Positions 25,506 through 33,895 of a DNA stretch of 64,000 bases are shown here, piece by piece. Within the stretch, counting starts at the first letter, position 1; each line of letters begins with the position of its first letter. Below the pieces are notes generated by a model. The model was not told the origin of the DNA, did not search any database, and saw only the letters and a program-made list of their open reading frames with translations. Position numbers and translations under genes: made by a program. This DNA is from Bradyrhizobium sp. CCBAU 53351 (lineage in GTDB: Bacteria; Pseudomonadota; Alphaproteobacteria; Rhizobiales; Xanthobacteraceae). The DNA lies in the NCBI RefSeq assembly GCF_015291745.1, contig NZ_CP030059.1:496001-560000 (forward strand), read 5' to 3'.

Positions 25506-25754
25506 CCCGATCCTCTCGCGCCGCCATCGACGCCGGCGCTACGGGCCGTAGGCCCTGCGGGGCCGTTCTATCACAATTTGGGCCAAAGGACCGCCGCGCG
25601 GCCGGGCCGACTGGCCGGATTGGTTACCCGCTGTGGGCGCCGGGGGCAGACGGACGGGGCTGAATTGTCGCAGCCTCATCCGTTCGGAGGAAGCCGGGGG
25701 CGGGGAGGCTGATGTAAGGGGATTGCCCTGGAGCCCAGCCCGCCAATCCGCCCA

Positions 25755-27842
25755 TCACCGGTTAAAGAGTTGCCGCAGCACGTCGTTCATTGGCTGACTG
25801 TCCTGCTGCGCGACCGGCGGGTCGTCCATAGCGGGGGGCGCGGGCGAGGCCTGCGGCGCCGGTGTGGAGGGTGTCGCCGGCAGGCTGCGGCTGCGGCCAC
25901 TGCCTGGCGCGGCGCCGGTGCTGCTTCCCGCGCCACTCGACAAGCCCTGCTGGATCAAATTGCCGATCGCCGCCCCCAGCGGCCCGCCGAGCAGATCATT
26001 CTGCCCCGGCTGCTGGGCCTGCGGATTGGCAGTGCCGGCGGGATTGCCGCCCGGCGCGGCGGCTCCGCCAAGACCAAGATTGCTACCGAGGCTGCCCAGG
26101 ATATTGCCGAGCCCGGCGCCGTCGGGGCCGAACAGGCCCTTGCCCATCTCGCGCAGCTTGGCATAGGCGGCGTCCGGATTGTCCAGCATGCCGGCCATGT
26201 CGGGGTAGATCCGCGGCTGCGACCAGGAGCCCTGGATCATCACGGGAATGCCGAAGCCGACCGGTTCGTTGGCGCGGCCCTGGCCCTCGGTCGTCATCAC
26301 CAGCTTCGGCTCGACGCGAAAACCCATCATCTTGGTGTCGAGCGCGATGGTGCCGGCGCCGGTGACGCGCACCAGCGGACCGATCAGGTTGAGATCGGTG
26401 GTGACCGCCTGACCCTTGTCGATGCGGAACGAGGCCGAGAGCTGCGACAGGTCCGTGCTCTGCTCTTGACCGGGGCTCTGGTTGGAGCTCTGGTTGTCTT
26501 GCCAGCCGGACAGCGTGCCCGATGTCAGCGAGCGGATCATCTGCGCGACATTGATGCCGCGAATGGCGCCGTCCTGGAAATTGACGAAGGCGGTGCCCTG
26601 CATGTTCGCCATCAGCGCGCGCTGGCTGGTGCCGGCGCTGCGCAGCGCGAGCTTGGCCTGCAGCTTGCCGTCGATGCGGTCGAATTCGGCAAGGCCCTGC
26701 AGCAGCGGCAGCGCGCGCACGCCGACGAGGTCGGAGTGCATGGCAAAGCTCGGCGCGCCCGTGGTCGCATCGAGGATCACTTCACCCGAGACCTGGCCGC
26801 CATAGGCGCCGAGATTGGCGGTGCCGGCCTTCAATACGCCGCCGGCGAGTTTGGCATCGAGCGCCAGCGGTGCGATGCGGGCATCGCCGATCACGGCCTC
26901 GTTCGCGGAGATCCTGATCTGGGCATCGACATAATTGAGCCCGGACACGTCGATTGGCGCATTGCTCCAGGGCTGCCCGGACGTCCCCTGCGGCGATTTC
27001 GCCAGCGGAACCGACAGCCGCTGGAAGTCGAGATCGACCTTCACCAGCGGCTTGCTCGCAATGTCGACCGACGCCCAGCCGTTGAAGGCGCCGTCGCCGA
27101 GCCTGCCATTCACGCCGTTGATCATCACGAGATCACCGTTCAGCCGCATCTCGGCATGGCCTGTGAGCTGGGACTTGAGCACATCGGGCATGTCGATGGC
27201 GAAATCCACCGGGATCGTCGGCCGGTCGGCCGGCGGCGCCGGCGTCGTCGCCTTGATGTCGAACTTGGTCGGGTGCTCGCCGACGCGCGCGGTGCCGGTG
27301 ATGTTGACCTTGCGGTCGCGGCCCACGACCGCGTCCGCGTTGATGGCGCTGATGCGGCCCTCGACACGATCACGCACGCGCGTGAACGCGACTTCGCCGT
27401 CGGTGACCTTGACGCGGGCGATCGAGGCGCCGTTGGCATCGATCGCGAGCGGCTTCGACGCGCCTCCCGCATTTGGCAGGCGCTCCCGCAGCAGCGGCTG
27501 GTAGAGCACGGGATGGGTGACGATGAGCTCGCTGATGTCGGGGCGGCCCGACCACACGCTGGAGAGCGACATGTCGGCCTGCACGCTGTCGATCGTCAGG
27601 CGCGTGATGCCGCTGCGATCCCGGGGGTCGGCAAGCGTGAGGTCGTTCAGGGTGACGTTCAGCGTCGGCCACAGGCTGATCTTCGTGGTGCCGTCGATCG
27701 ACAGCCGATAGCCGGTCGCACTCTCGACGCGCGAGGCGATCGTCGAGCTCAGGAAGCCCGATGGGATCCCGATCACCAGCAGGAGCACGATCACGATGAT
27801 GACGGCGGACAAAGCCGCGCCGGCGAATTTCACTACTCTCAT
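25755..27842 (-). CDS. AsmA-family protein
   Basis: The protein has 695 aa. The N-terminal membrane anchor (GAALSAVIIVIVLLLVIGIP) is followed by an AsmA N-terminal region (SSTIASRVESATGYRLSIDG, then LWPTLNVTLNDLTLADPRDR). An AsmA_2-type C-terminal region near 400-560 contains RALMANMQGTAFVNFQDGAI. The tail (about 590-695) is Gly/Pro/Ala-rich and probably disordered. AsmA-like proteins sit in the cell envelope and are linked to lipid transport and outer-membrane assembly. It is divergent from the Crp-like gene, 259 bp away. Confidence 0.92.
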   Translation of the reverse strand: MRVVKFAGAALSAVIIVIVLLLVIGIPSGFLSSTIASRVESATGYRLSIDGTTKISLWPTLNVTLNDLTLADPRDRSGITRLTIDSVQADMSLSSVWSGRPDISELIVTHPVLYQPLLRERLPNAGGASKPLAIDANGASIARVKVTDGEVAFTRVRDRVEGRISAINADAVVGRDRKVNITGTARVGEHPTKFDIKATTPAPPADRPTIPVDFAIDMPDVLKSQLTGHAEMRLNGDLVMINGVNGRLGDGAFNGWASVDIASKPLVKVDLDFQRLSVPLAKSPQGTSGQPWSNAPIDVSGLNYVDAQIRISANEAVIGDARIAPLALDAKLAGGVLKAGTANLGAYGGQVSGEVILDATTGAPSFAMHSDLVGVRALPLLQGLAEFDRIDGKLQAKLALRSAGTSQRALMANMQGTAFVNFQDGAIRGINVAQMIRSLTSGTLSGWQDNQSSNQSPGQEQSTDLSQLSASFRIDKGQAVTTDLNLIGPLVRVTGAGTIALDTKMMGFRVEPKLVMTTEGQGRANEPVGFGIPVMIQGSWSQPRIYPDMAGMLDNPDAAYAKLREMGKGLFGPDGAGLGNILGSLGSNLGLGGAAAPGGNPAGTANPQAQQPGQNDLLGGPLGAAIGNLIQQGLSSGAGSSTGAAPGSGRSRSLPATPSTPAPQASPAPPAMDDPPVAQQDSQPMNDVLRQLFNR

Positions 27843-27982
27843 CTCGACTTTCCAGCGACGGCCAATCGGCGTCGAATCCCGCGGATGACCGTCCTTTGCA
27901 CCCGTCCTTTGCGCCGGAGTTTATCCCCGGACGGGAAGCGGCTCCAAGCGCGTAAAAATAGTCAGGGGGTGCTGCAAAGTTA

Positions 27983-27998
27983 TGTGACTTATGACACA
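27983..27998. promoter_or_regulatory. CRP-like palindrome upstream of the Crp/Fnr gene
   Basis: TGTGA CTTATG ACACA matches TGTGA-N6-TCACA at 9 of 10 positions. Its end is 103 bp upstream of the Crp/Fnr-type gene start and 141 bp upstream of the divergent AsmA gene. The position suits autoregulation. Confidence 0.45.
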
Positions 27999-28101
27999 CT
28001 TCCCCGGCGCGGTTTTACGCGATCCTGACGGTGATGATTTCAAGCGATTTGCCGAGACCACTGACAAGACACCTGACCTGGACGTTCACAAGGACATTGA
28101 A

Positions 28102-28776
28102 ATGAGCAAGCAGGCCGAATTTGCGGTCATTCTGAAGATGAACGCGATGTTCGCGGATCTCGGTACAGACGAGCTCCAGCGGCTGTCCAATCTCTGCCAC
28201 ACCCAGCATCTGGGCAATGGCGAGGTGCTGTTCCAGAAGGGCGATCCCGGGGACGCGCTGTTCGGCGTGCGCCGCGGTCAGGTCCGCATCGAGACCGGCG
28301 CCTCCGACGGCAGCCGGCTCACGCTCAATTTCATGGGACCGGGCGACCTGTTCGGCGAAGTGGCCGTGCTCGACGGCCAGAACCGCACCGCGGATGCGAC
28401 CGCGGGCGAGGCCAGTGAATTGTTCGTACTGCGGCGCGAAGATTTTCTCGCCTTCCTCGAACGTGAGCCGAAGGTCGCGATCAAGATCATCGCACTGCTG
28501 TGCCAGCGCATCCGCTGGCAAAGCGAGCGCATGGAAGAATCCATGCTGCAGCCGCTGCCGGTGCGCCTGGCGCGACGGCTTTGCGCGCTCGCCGCCGATT
28601 TCGGCTCCGAGGTGCACATCTCGCAGGAACAGCTCGGCGTCTTCGTCGGCGCCGCCCGCGAGAGCGTCAACCGTCAGCTCCAGGCCTGGCGCAAGGAAGC
28701 GATCTTGGATCTCCAGCGCGGCCGGATATTGCTGAGGAACATGACCAAGCTGACGGCGATCGCGCGGAACGAGTAG
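28102..28776 (+). CDS. Crp/Fnr-family transcriptional regulator
   Basis: The protein has 224 aa. An N-terminal cyclic-nucleotide-binding domain has the phosphate-binding-cassette pattern FGEVAVLDGQNRTADATA with the conserved Glu and Arg, so cAMP binding is plausible. A C-terminal HTH_Crp domain follows (ISQEQLGVFVGAARESVNRQ). There is no Cys cluster of the Fnr type. The start ATG at 28102 has AAGGA 8 nt upstream; the frame extends to 27991 without a ribosome site. A CRP-like palindrome lies in its own upstream region. Confidence 0.93.
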   Translation: MSKQAEFAVILKMNAMFADLGTDELQRLSNLCHTQHLGNGEVLFQKGDPGDALFGVRRGQVRIETGASDGSRLTLNFMGPGDLFGEVAVLDGQNRTADATAGEASELFVLRREDFLAFLEREPKVAIKIIALLCQRIRWQSERMEESMLQPLPVRLARRLCALAADFGSEVHISQEQLGVFVGAARESVNRQLQAWRKEAILDLQRGRILLRNMTKLTAIARNE

Positions 28777-28826
28777 GGCTTTAACCGCTCGTCTTCCTCC
28801 AGTGCACGAGCGTGGCCTTTTGAATC

Positions 28827-31800
28827 CTATTCCGCCGCAGGATGCACGATGGTCTTCGGCGCCGGCCCCGCTTCTGCAGGGGCCGCTCCGTGATGCCCGG
28901 TGACCTCGGCGTCCTCGCTGTGCACGATCAGCCGCTTGGCGAAGCGCCAGATCAGGGCGCCGAAATCGTCCATCACCATGAACATCGCGGGCACGAACAC
29001 CAGCGACAGGATGGTGGAGAAGATCAGGCCGCCGATCACCGCGAGCGCCATCGGCGAGCGGAACTCACCGCCGGCGCCGACCGCGAGCGCGCTCGGCATC
29101 ATGCCCGCGGCCATCGCGATCGTGGTCATCACGATCGGGCGGGCGCGCTTCATGCCGGCGTCGATCATAGCCTCGTCGCGCGGCTTGCCGGCGTGAATGG
29201 CTTCGATCGCGAACTCCACCAGCATGATCGCGTTCTTGGTGACGATGCCCATCAGCATCAGGATGCCGATCCACACCGGCGTGGTGAGCTGCTTGCCGGT
29301 GAGGAGCAGAGCCGCGATGGCGCCGCCGATCGAGAGCGGCAGCGAGAACAGGATGGTGATCGGCTGCAGGAAGGTGCCGAACAGCAGCACCAGCACCGCG
29401 TAGACCATCATCAGGCCGGCCGTGATCGCGGTGGCGAAGCCGTCGGACAGCTCGTTCAGGCTCTCGGCGTCGCCGGAGGGCGAGACCTTCACGCCCTTTG
29501 GCCGGCTCTTCATCACCGGCAGATCGTAGATCTTCTTGGTGGCGTCGCCGAGCGCGGCCGAGCCGACGAGATCGGCGGCGACCGTCGCCTGCCGCTCGCG
29601 GTCGTAGCGGTTGATGCTGGTCGGACCCTGGTCGAGCTTGACGTCGGCGATGACCGAGAGCGGCACGCCGCCCTTCTCGCCATGCTCGCCGAGCGGCACG
29701 CGGAGCTGCTCCAGCGTCTTCAGATTGCCGCGGGCGGCGTCCTCGAGCTGCACGCGGATCGGCACCAGGCGGTCGCCGACGTCGAATTTGGCGAGCGCGG
29801 GCCCGACATCGCCGATGGTGGCGACGCGGATGGTCTGCGACAGGCTTTCGGTCGAGACGCCGAGCCGCGCGGCGAGATCGGCGCGCGGCTCGACGCGCAA
29901 CTCGGGCCGCTCCAGCGTGGTTTCCGAGATCACGTTGGAGATGGTCGGAATCCGCTTCATCTGCGTCGCGAGCTCGCTCGCGAAGTTGTTGACGATGTTG
30001 GCGTCGACGCCTGTCACGACCAGCGAGATGGCGCGCAGGCCGTTCTCGTCGAGGAACCAGAAGCGGATGTCGGGGATGTTCTCCAGTTCCTGGCTGATCG
30101 AGAACTCCAGCTCGCGCTGGGTGATGTCGCGGGCATCCTTGGGCGTGTAGTTGATGATCAGTGCGGCGCGCCGGACTTCTTGCGTACCCGGCGGGACGCG
30201 CCCGCCGTCGACGAAGATGCTCTTCACCTCGGGCCGTTTGCGCAGGCGCGCGACGATGTCCTCGGTGACCTTTTCGGTGTAGGCGAGCTGGGTGCCCGGC
30301 GGCAATTCGAGGGCCATCAGCGAACGCGCGCTGTCCTGCGCCGGCAGGAAGCCCTGCGGCAGCAGCGTGATGCTCCAGATCGAGGCGGCGAACACGCCGA
30401 AACCGATCAGCACCGTGATGAAATAGTGTCTCACCGACCAGGCGACGATGCGGTGATAGGACCGCAGGATGCGCCCGGGCGGCGGCTCCTCGTGATGGCC
30501 ATGCTTGAGGAAGTAGGCGGCCAGCACCGGCGTGACGAAGCGCGCGGCGAGCAGTGAGAAGAACACCTGCACCGAGACGGTGATGCCGAACTGCTTGAAG
30601 AACTGTCCGGCGATGCCCGACATGAAGCTCGCGGGCGCGAAGATCGCGATGATGGTCAGCGAGATCGCGATCACGGCGAGGCCGATCTCGTCGGCGGCCT
30701 CGAGCGCGGCGCGATAGGGCGATTTGCCCATGTTCATGTGCCGGACGATGTTCTCGATCTCGACGATGGCGTCGTCGACCAGGATACCCGTCGACAACGT
30801 GATGGCGAGGAAGCTGACGAGGTTCAGCGAGAAGCCGAGCAGGTCCATCGCCCAGAACGCCGGGAAGATCGACAGCGGCAGCGAGATCGCGGCAATGATG
30901 GTGGCGCGCAGGTCCCGCAGGAACAACAGCACGATGACGACGGCGAGGATGGCGCCCTCGAACAGGGTCGAGATCGCCGCGTGGTAATTGCCGTTGGTGT
31001 ATTCGACCGAGGTGTCGATCACCTTCAGGTCGACGTCGGGATAGGATGCCTTGAGCGCGTCGACGCGCTTCTGCACGGCCTCGGCCACCTTGACGTCGCT
31101 GGCGCCCTTGGAGCGCTTGATGCCGAGCGCGACGATCGGCTCGCCGTTGAAGCGGGCGAAGGTGCGGCGGTCCGCGATGGTGTCGGTGACGGTGCCGAGA
31201 TCGTCGAGCCGGACCTCGCCGCCGCCGAACAGCGGGATCATGGTGCCGGCGAGGTCGCTCAGCGTCTTGGCGCCCGCGAGCGTGCGGATCGCCTGGTCGT
31301 TCTTGCCGATCTCGGCGCGGCCGCCGGCGACGTCGACATTGGTGCCGCGCAGGCTCTGGCTGACATTGACCGCGGTCAGCCCCATCGCCTGCAGGCGGTC
31401 GGGGTCGAGCGAGACGAGAATCTCGCGCTCGACACCGCCGATGCGCTCGACCTGCGCGACGCCGCGCACGCCTTGCAGCGCGCGCTTGACCACGTCGTCG
31501 ACGAAGTACGAGAGCTGCTCCGGCGTCTTGCCGGGCGAGATCGCGGCGTAGGTGACGATCGGCAGGCCGATCACGTCGACGCGCTGAATCAGCGGCTCGG
31601 TGACGTTCTGCGGCAGGTTGGAGCGCACGCGCGTCACCGCGTCCTTGACGTCGTTCAGGGCGCGGTCGGTGTTGGTCTCCAGCGCAAACTGGATCGTGGT
31701 GACCGACACGCCGTCGGTGATCTGTGAGGTGATGTGCCGCACGCCTTCGACGCCGGAGACCGCGTCTTCGACCGTCTTGGTGACCTGGGATTCAAGCTCG

Positions 31801-31976
31801 GCGGGTGCCGCGCCGAATTGCGAGACCACGACCGAGATCACGGGAATGTCGGCCGACGGCAGCCGTGTCACCGCGAGCTTGGTGAAGGAGACCCAGCCGA
31901 GAATCAGCAGGATGATCGAGAAGACGACCGACGGCAGCGGATTGCGGATCGACCAAGCCGAGATATTGAGAGCCAT
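28827..31976 (-). CDS. RND-family efflux transporter permease (AcrB/MexB-like)
   Basis: The protein has 1049 aa, the usual RND length. TM1 (SVVFSIILLILGWVSF) is followed by a large periplasmic loop, the TM2-6 cluster (for example AILAVVIVLLFLRDLRATII), a second loop, and TM8-12 with the conserved proton-relay-type LVDDAIVEIENIVRH and MGIVTKNAIMLVEFA segments. It pumps substrates from periplasm or membrane in exchange for protons. It is translationally coupled to the adaptor gene upstream (ATGA overlap at 31974-31978). No outer-membrane channel gene is adjacent. Confidence 0.96.
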   Translation of the reverse strand: MALNISAWSIRNPLPSVVFSIILLILGWVSFTKLAVTRLPSADIPVISVVVSQFGAAPAELESQVTKTVEDAVSGVEGVRHITSQITDGVSVTTIQFALETNTDRALNDVKDAVTRVRSNLPQNVTEPLIQRVDVIGLPIVTYAAISPGKTPEQLSYFVDDVVKRALQGVRGVAQVERIGGVEREILVSLDPDRLQAMGLTAVNVSQSLRGTNVDVAGGRAEIGKNDQAIRTLAGAKTLSDLAGTMIPLFGGGEVRLDDLGTVTDTIADRRTFARFNGEPIVALGIKRSKGASDVKVAEAVQKRVDALKASYPDVDLKVIDTSVEYTNGNYHAAISTLFEGAILAVVIVLLFLRDLRATIIAAISLPLSIFPAFWAMDLLGFSLNLVSFLAITLSTGILVDDAIVEIENIVRHMNMGKSPYRAALEAADEIGLAVIAISLTIIAIFAPASFMSGIAGQFFKQFGITVSVQVFFSLLAARFVTPVLAAYFLKHGHHEEPPPGRILRSYHRIVAWSVRHYFITVLIGFGVFAASIWSITLLPQGFLPAQDSARSLMALELPPGTQLAYTEKVTEDIVARLRKRPEVKSIFVDGGRVPPGTQEVRRAALIINYTPKDARDITQRELEFSISQELENIPDIRFWFLDENGLRAISLVVTGVDANIVNNFASELATQMKRIPTISNVISETTLERPELRVEPRADLAARLGVSTESLSQTIRVATIGDVGPALAKFDVGDRLVPIRVQLEDAARGNLKTLEQLRVPLGEHGEKGGVPLSVIADVKLDQGPTSINRYDRERQATVAADLVGSAALGDATKKIYDLPVMKSRPKGVKVSPSGDAESLNELSDGFATAITAGLMMVYAVLVLLFGTFLQPITILFSLPLSIGGAIAALLLTGKQLTTPVWIGILMLMGIVTKNAIMLVEFAIEAIHAGKPRDEAMIDAGMKRARPIVMTTIAMAAGMMPSALAVGAGGEFRSPMALAVIGGLIFSTILSLVFVPAMFMVMDDFGALIWRFAKRLIVHSEDAEVTGHHGAAPAEAGPAPKTIVHPAAE

Positions 31977-32905
31977 CAGCGTACCCGCGTGCGATCGAGT
32001 TCATCGGCGAACATGGTCTTGATCTGGTCGCCGTCGTGGAGGGACGAACCGGCGTCGGCCACGACGATTTCGCCGACGTCGAGGCCTTCCAGAATTTCGG
32101 TGGCGCTGTCGGACGACAGTCCGACCCGCACCTTGCGCGTCTCGATCGTGTTGCCCTTGACGACCTGAATGGTGAGATGGTCGATCGCGGTCTTGGGGAT
32201 CGAGACGCCGCAGCTTCGCTTGGCGTCGATCGAGGCGCGCGCGAACACGCCGACCTTCAGCGAGGGATTGTTGGTGACGCTGATGCGGACGCGGCCGAGC
32301 TGCGTGGCGCGGTCGATCTCGGGCGCGACCAGCCGGACCCGGCCGATCAGGTCGGGTGCGTCGTCGCGGCTGATGCGCACGGTGGCGCCGGAATTGAGCT
32401 TGGGCATGTGCACCGCCGGGACCTGGGCATCGAGCTCGATCTCGTTGTTGACGGCGATGCGGAACATCGGGCCGGCCTGCGGCGAGGCCGGCGCGCCGAC
32501 GATGGTGCGGACTTCGGTGACGAGGCCCGGCGCAGGCGCCTTCAGCGAAATCGGACCTTGCGGGCCGGGTCGCTGCGGCTGGCCCGGGATCTGCGGCGGC
32601 GCGGTGAGGCGCGCCAGTTCCTGATTGTCGGCGACGATTGCGCCCTCGGTAACCAGGAGGTCGGTGACCTTGGAGCCTTCCTGGTCGGCGATGACCACGG
32701 CCTCGCGTCGCGGCACGAAGAATCCGGTCACGCGCACGAGATCGGAGAAGCAGGCATTGGTCGACTTCGTCACGATGACGAGCGCCTCGCTTTGCGTCTC
32801 CTTCGGCTCGGGGCGCTTGCGATGCTCGAACAGGTAATAGCCGACGCCGAGCGCGACGACGAACACCACGGTTCCGGCGGGCTTGAGATATTGGGAGAGA
32901 TTCAT
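31976..32905 (-). CDS. RND efflux periplasmic adaptor subunit
   Basis: The protein has 309 aa. An N-terminal signal anchor (GTVVFVVALGVGYYLFEHRK) is followed by a lipoyl-like hairpin region (SKVTDLLVTEGAIVADNQEL) and barrel domains, with the C-terminal VRVGLSSDSATEILEGLDVGE common to MFP adaptors. It overlaps the pump gene by 3 bp and forms an operon with it. It is a paralogue of the orphan adaptor at 4317-5207 (shared CFSD-V segment). The start at 32905 was chosen because it directly precedes the anchor; the frame runs upstream to 32989. Confidence 0.92.
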   Translation of the reverse strand: MNLSQYLKPAGTVVFVVALGVGYYLFEHRKRPEPKETQSEALVIVTKSTNACFSDLVRVTGFFVPRREAVVIADQEGSKVTDLLVTEGAIVADNQELARLTAPPQIPGQPQRPGPQGPISLKAPAPGLVTEVRTIVGAPASPQAGPMFRIAVNNEIELDAQVPAVHMPKLNSGATVRISRDDAPDLIGRVRLVAPEIDRATQLGRVRISVTNNPSLKVGVFARASIDAKRSCGVSIPKTAIDHLTIQVVKGNTIETRKVRVGLSSDSATEILEGLDVGEIVVADAGSSLHDGDQIKTMFADELDRTRVR

Positions 32906-32978
32906 CGCCGGATCATCCTGGCCGGGCTCACGGCCGTCCGCACGAGGCCCATGAAAAGCGTTTCCCTGAAACGAAGCG

Positions 32979-33002
32979 GCGTCCCGCAAGGCTGCGGGAC
33001 GC
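32979..33002. terminator. Perfect 10-bp stem-loop between OmpA-like gene and RND operon
   Basis: gcgtcccgca (32979-32988) pairs with tgcgggacgc (32993-33002) around aggc. It lies downstream of the minus-strand OmpA-like gene and upstream of the RND adaptor start. No strong T-run follows on the minus strand, so it may be a weak terminator or an mRNA stabiliser. Confidence 0.45.
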
Positions 33003-33064
33003 GCGTTGGAAGCGAGACGTTACACCACATCACGACTTGTCACTGCAAAAGGATTACGTCGTGC

Positions 33065-33748
33065 TCACTTCGATGCGGTGGTCTTGTTTTCCATATTGAC
33101 GACCTGCACGCGGCGGTTGGCCTCCGCCATCGGCTGGCTCGGGTCCTTCAGCTTGCTCTTGCCGTAGCCGACGGTGACGAGGTCGGTCGCGGAGATGCTG
33201 TACTTGTCGACGAGGTAGCGCTTGATCGCATCCGCGCGACGTTCCGACAGGTCCTGGTTGTAGGCTTCGCCGCCGGCGGCGTCGGTGTGGCCGGCAACCA
33301 CGAAGGTCGAGCCCTTGAGGTCGGGGCTGGTCAGCGCGCGGCCGAGCGCCTGCACTGAGGGCATCGACTTGGCGCTGATATTGGCCGAGTTGTAGTCGAA
33401 GGTGATTTCGAGATCGATGTTCGGCTTGTCCTTGGCGACCGAGGCGATCTCCTCGCGCTCGGTCGACGACAGCGAACGCGTCGAGCGGCCGCGCACGGAC
33501 TGGATCAGCTTGGTCTCCGCCGCGTTCGGTGCGGGGTCGGCCTGCGGGGCGATCGAGAGGCCGCGGGTCAGGGGTTTCTTCTGCGCCGGCGCCAATGCGC
33601 GGACGATGTCGTCCTCGGTGACGTTCTTGCTGTTGCTTTCCTCGCCCGCGTAGGCGGACGAGGCCGGCAGCGACAGGGCGGCGCCAAGAGTTACAGCAAG
33701 AGTGATGACGGACAGGATCGCGGTAAGTCCCTTTGCAACCGATTTCAT
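33065..33748 (-). CDS. OmpA-family (peptidoglycan-binding C-domain) protein
   Basis: The protein has 227 aa. A signal peptide (AILSVITLAVTLGAALSLPA, ending near SAYA-GEE) precedes a charged linker and an OmpA-like C-terminal domain: ITFDYNSANI, then FVVAGHTDAAGGEAYNQDLS with ERRADAIKRYLV, the residues that bind diaminopimelate in peptidoglycan. There is no beta-barrel, so it is a periplasmic wall-binding protein. The start at 33748 is preceded by GGAGGGA; the frame runs upstream to 33883 without support. It follows the caspase/TPR gene in the same direction, 147 bp away, and may be cotranscribed. Confidence 0.9.
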   Translation of the reverse strand: MKSVAKGLTAILSVITLAVTLGAALSLPASSAYAGEESNSKNVTEDDIVRALAPAQKKPLTRGLSIAPQADPAPNAAETKLIQSVRGRSTRSLSSTEREEIASVAKDKPNIDLEITFDYNSANISAKSMPSVQALGRALTSPDLKGSTFVVAGHTDAAGGEAYNQDLSERRADAIKRYLVDKYSISATDLVTVGYGKSKLKDPSQPMAEANRRVQVVNMENKTTASK

Positions 33749-33895
33749 AACCAGTCCCTCCTGCGCGGCCAGTTCGCGCGGTTCGAAAATTTCAGCAATG
33801 AGCCCCCCTGAGAAGGCCGCCTGCGGCATCCGTTGGTTAGTCTTCCCTGGGCCACCAAGGGTTCGAGGCGACGCCTGCCTCAACTCAAAAAAATA

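Noticed and set aside
23001..25712. A 903-codon plus-strand frame opposite the adenylate cyclase
   Set aside because: It is fully covered by a gene with intact domains and has shadow composition.
28842..30557. A 571-codon plus-strand frame opposite the RND pump
   Set aside because: His/Asp/Gln-rich low-complexity product with no motif, and antisense to a certain gene.
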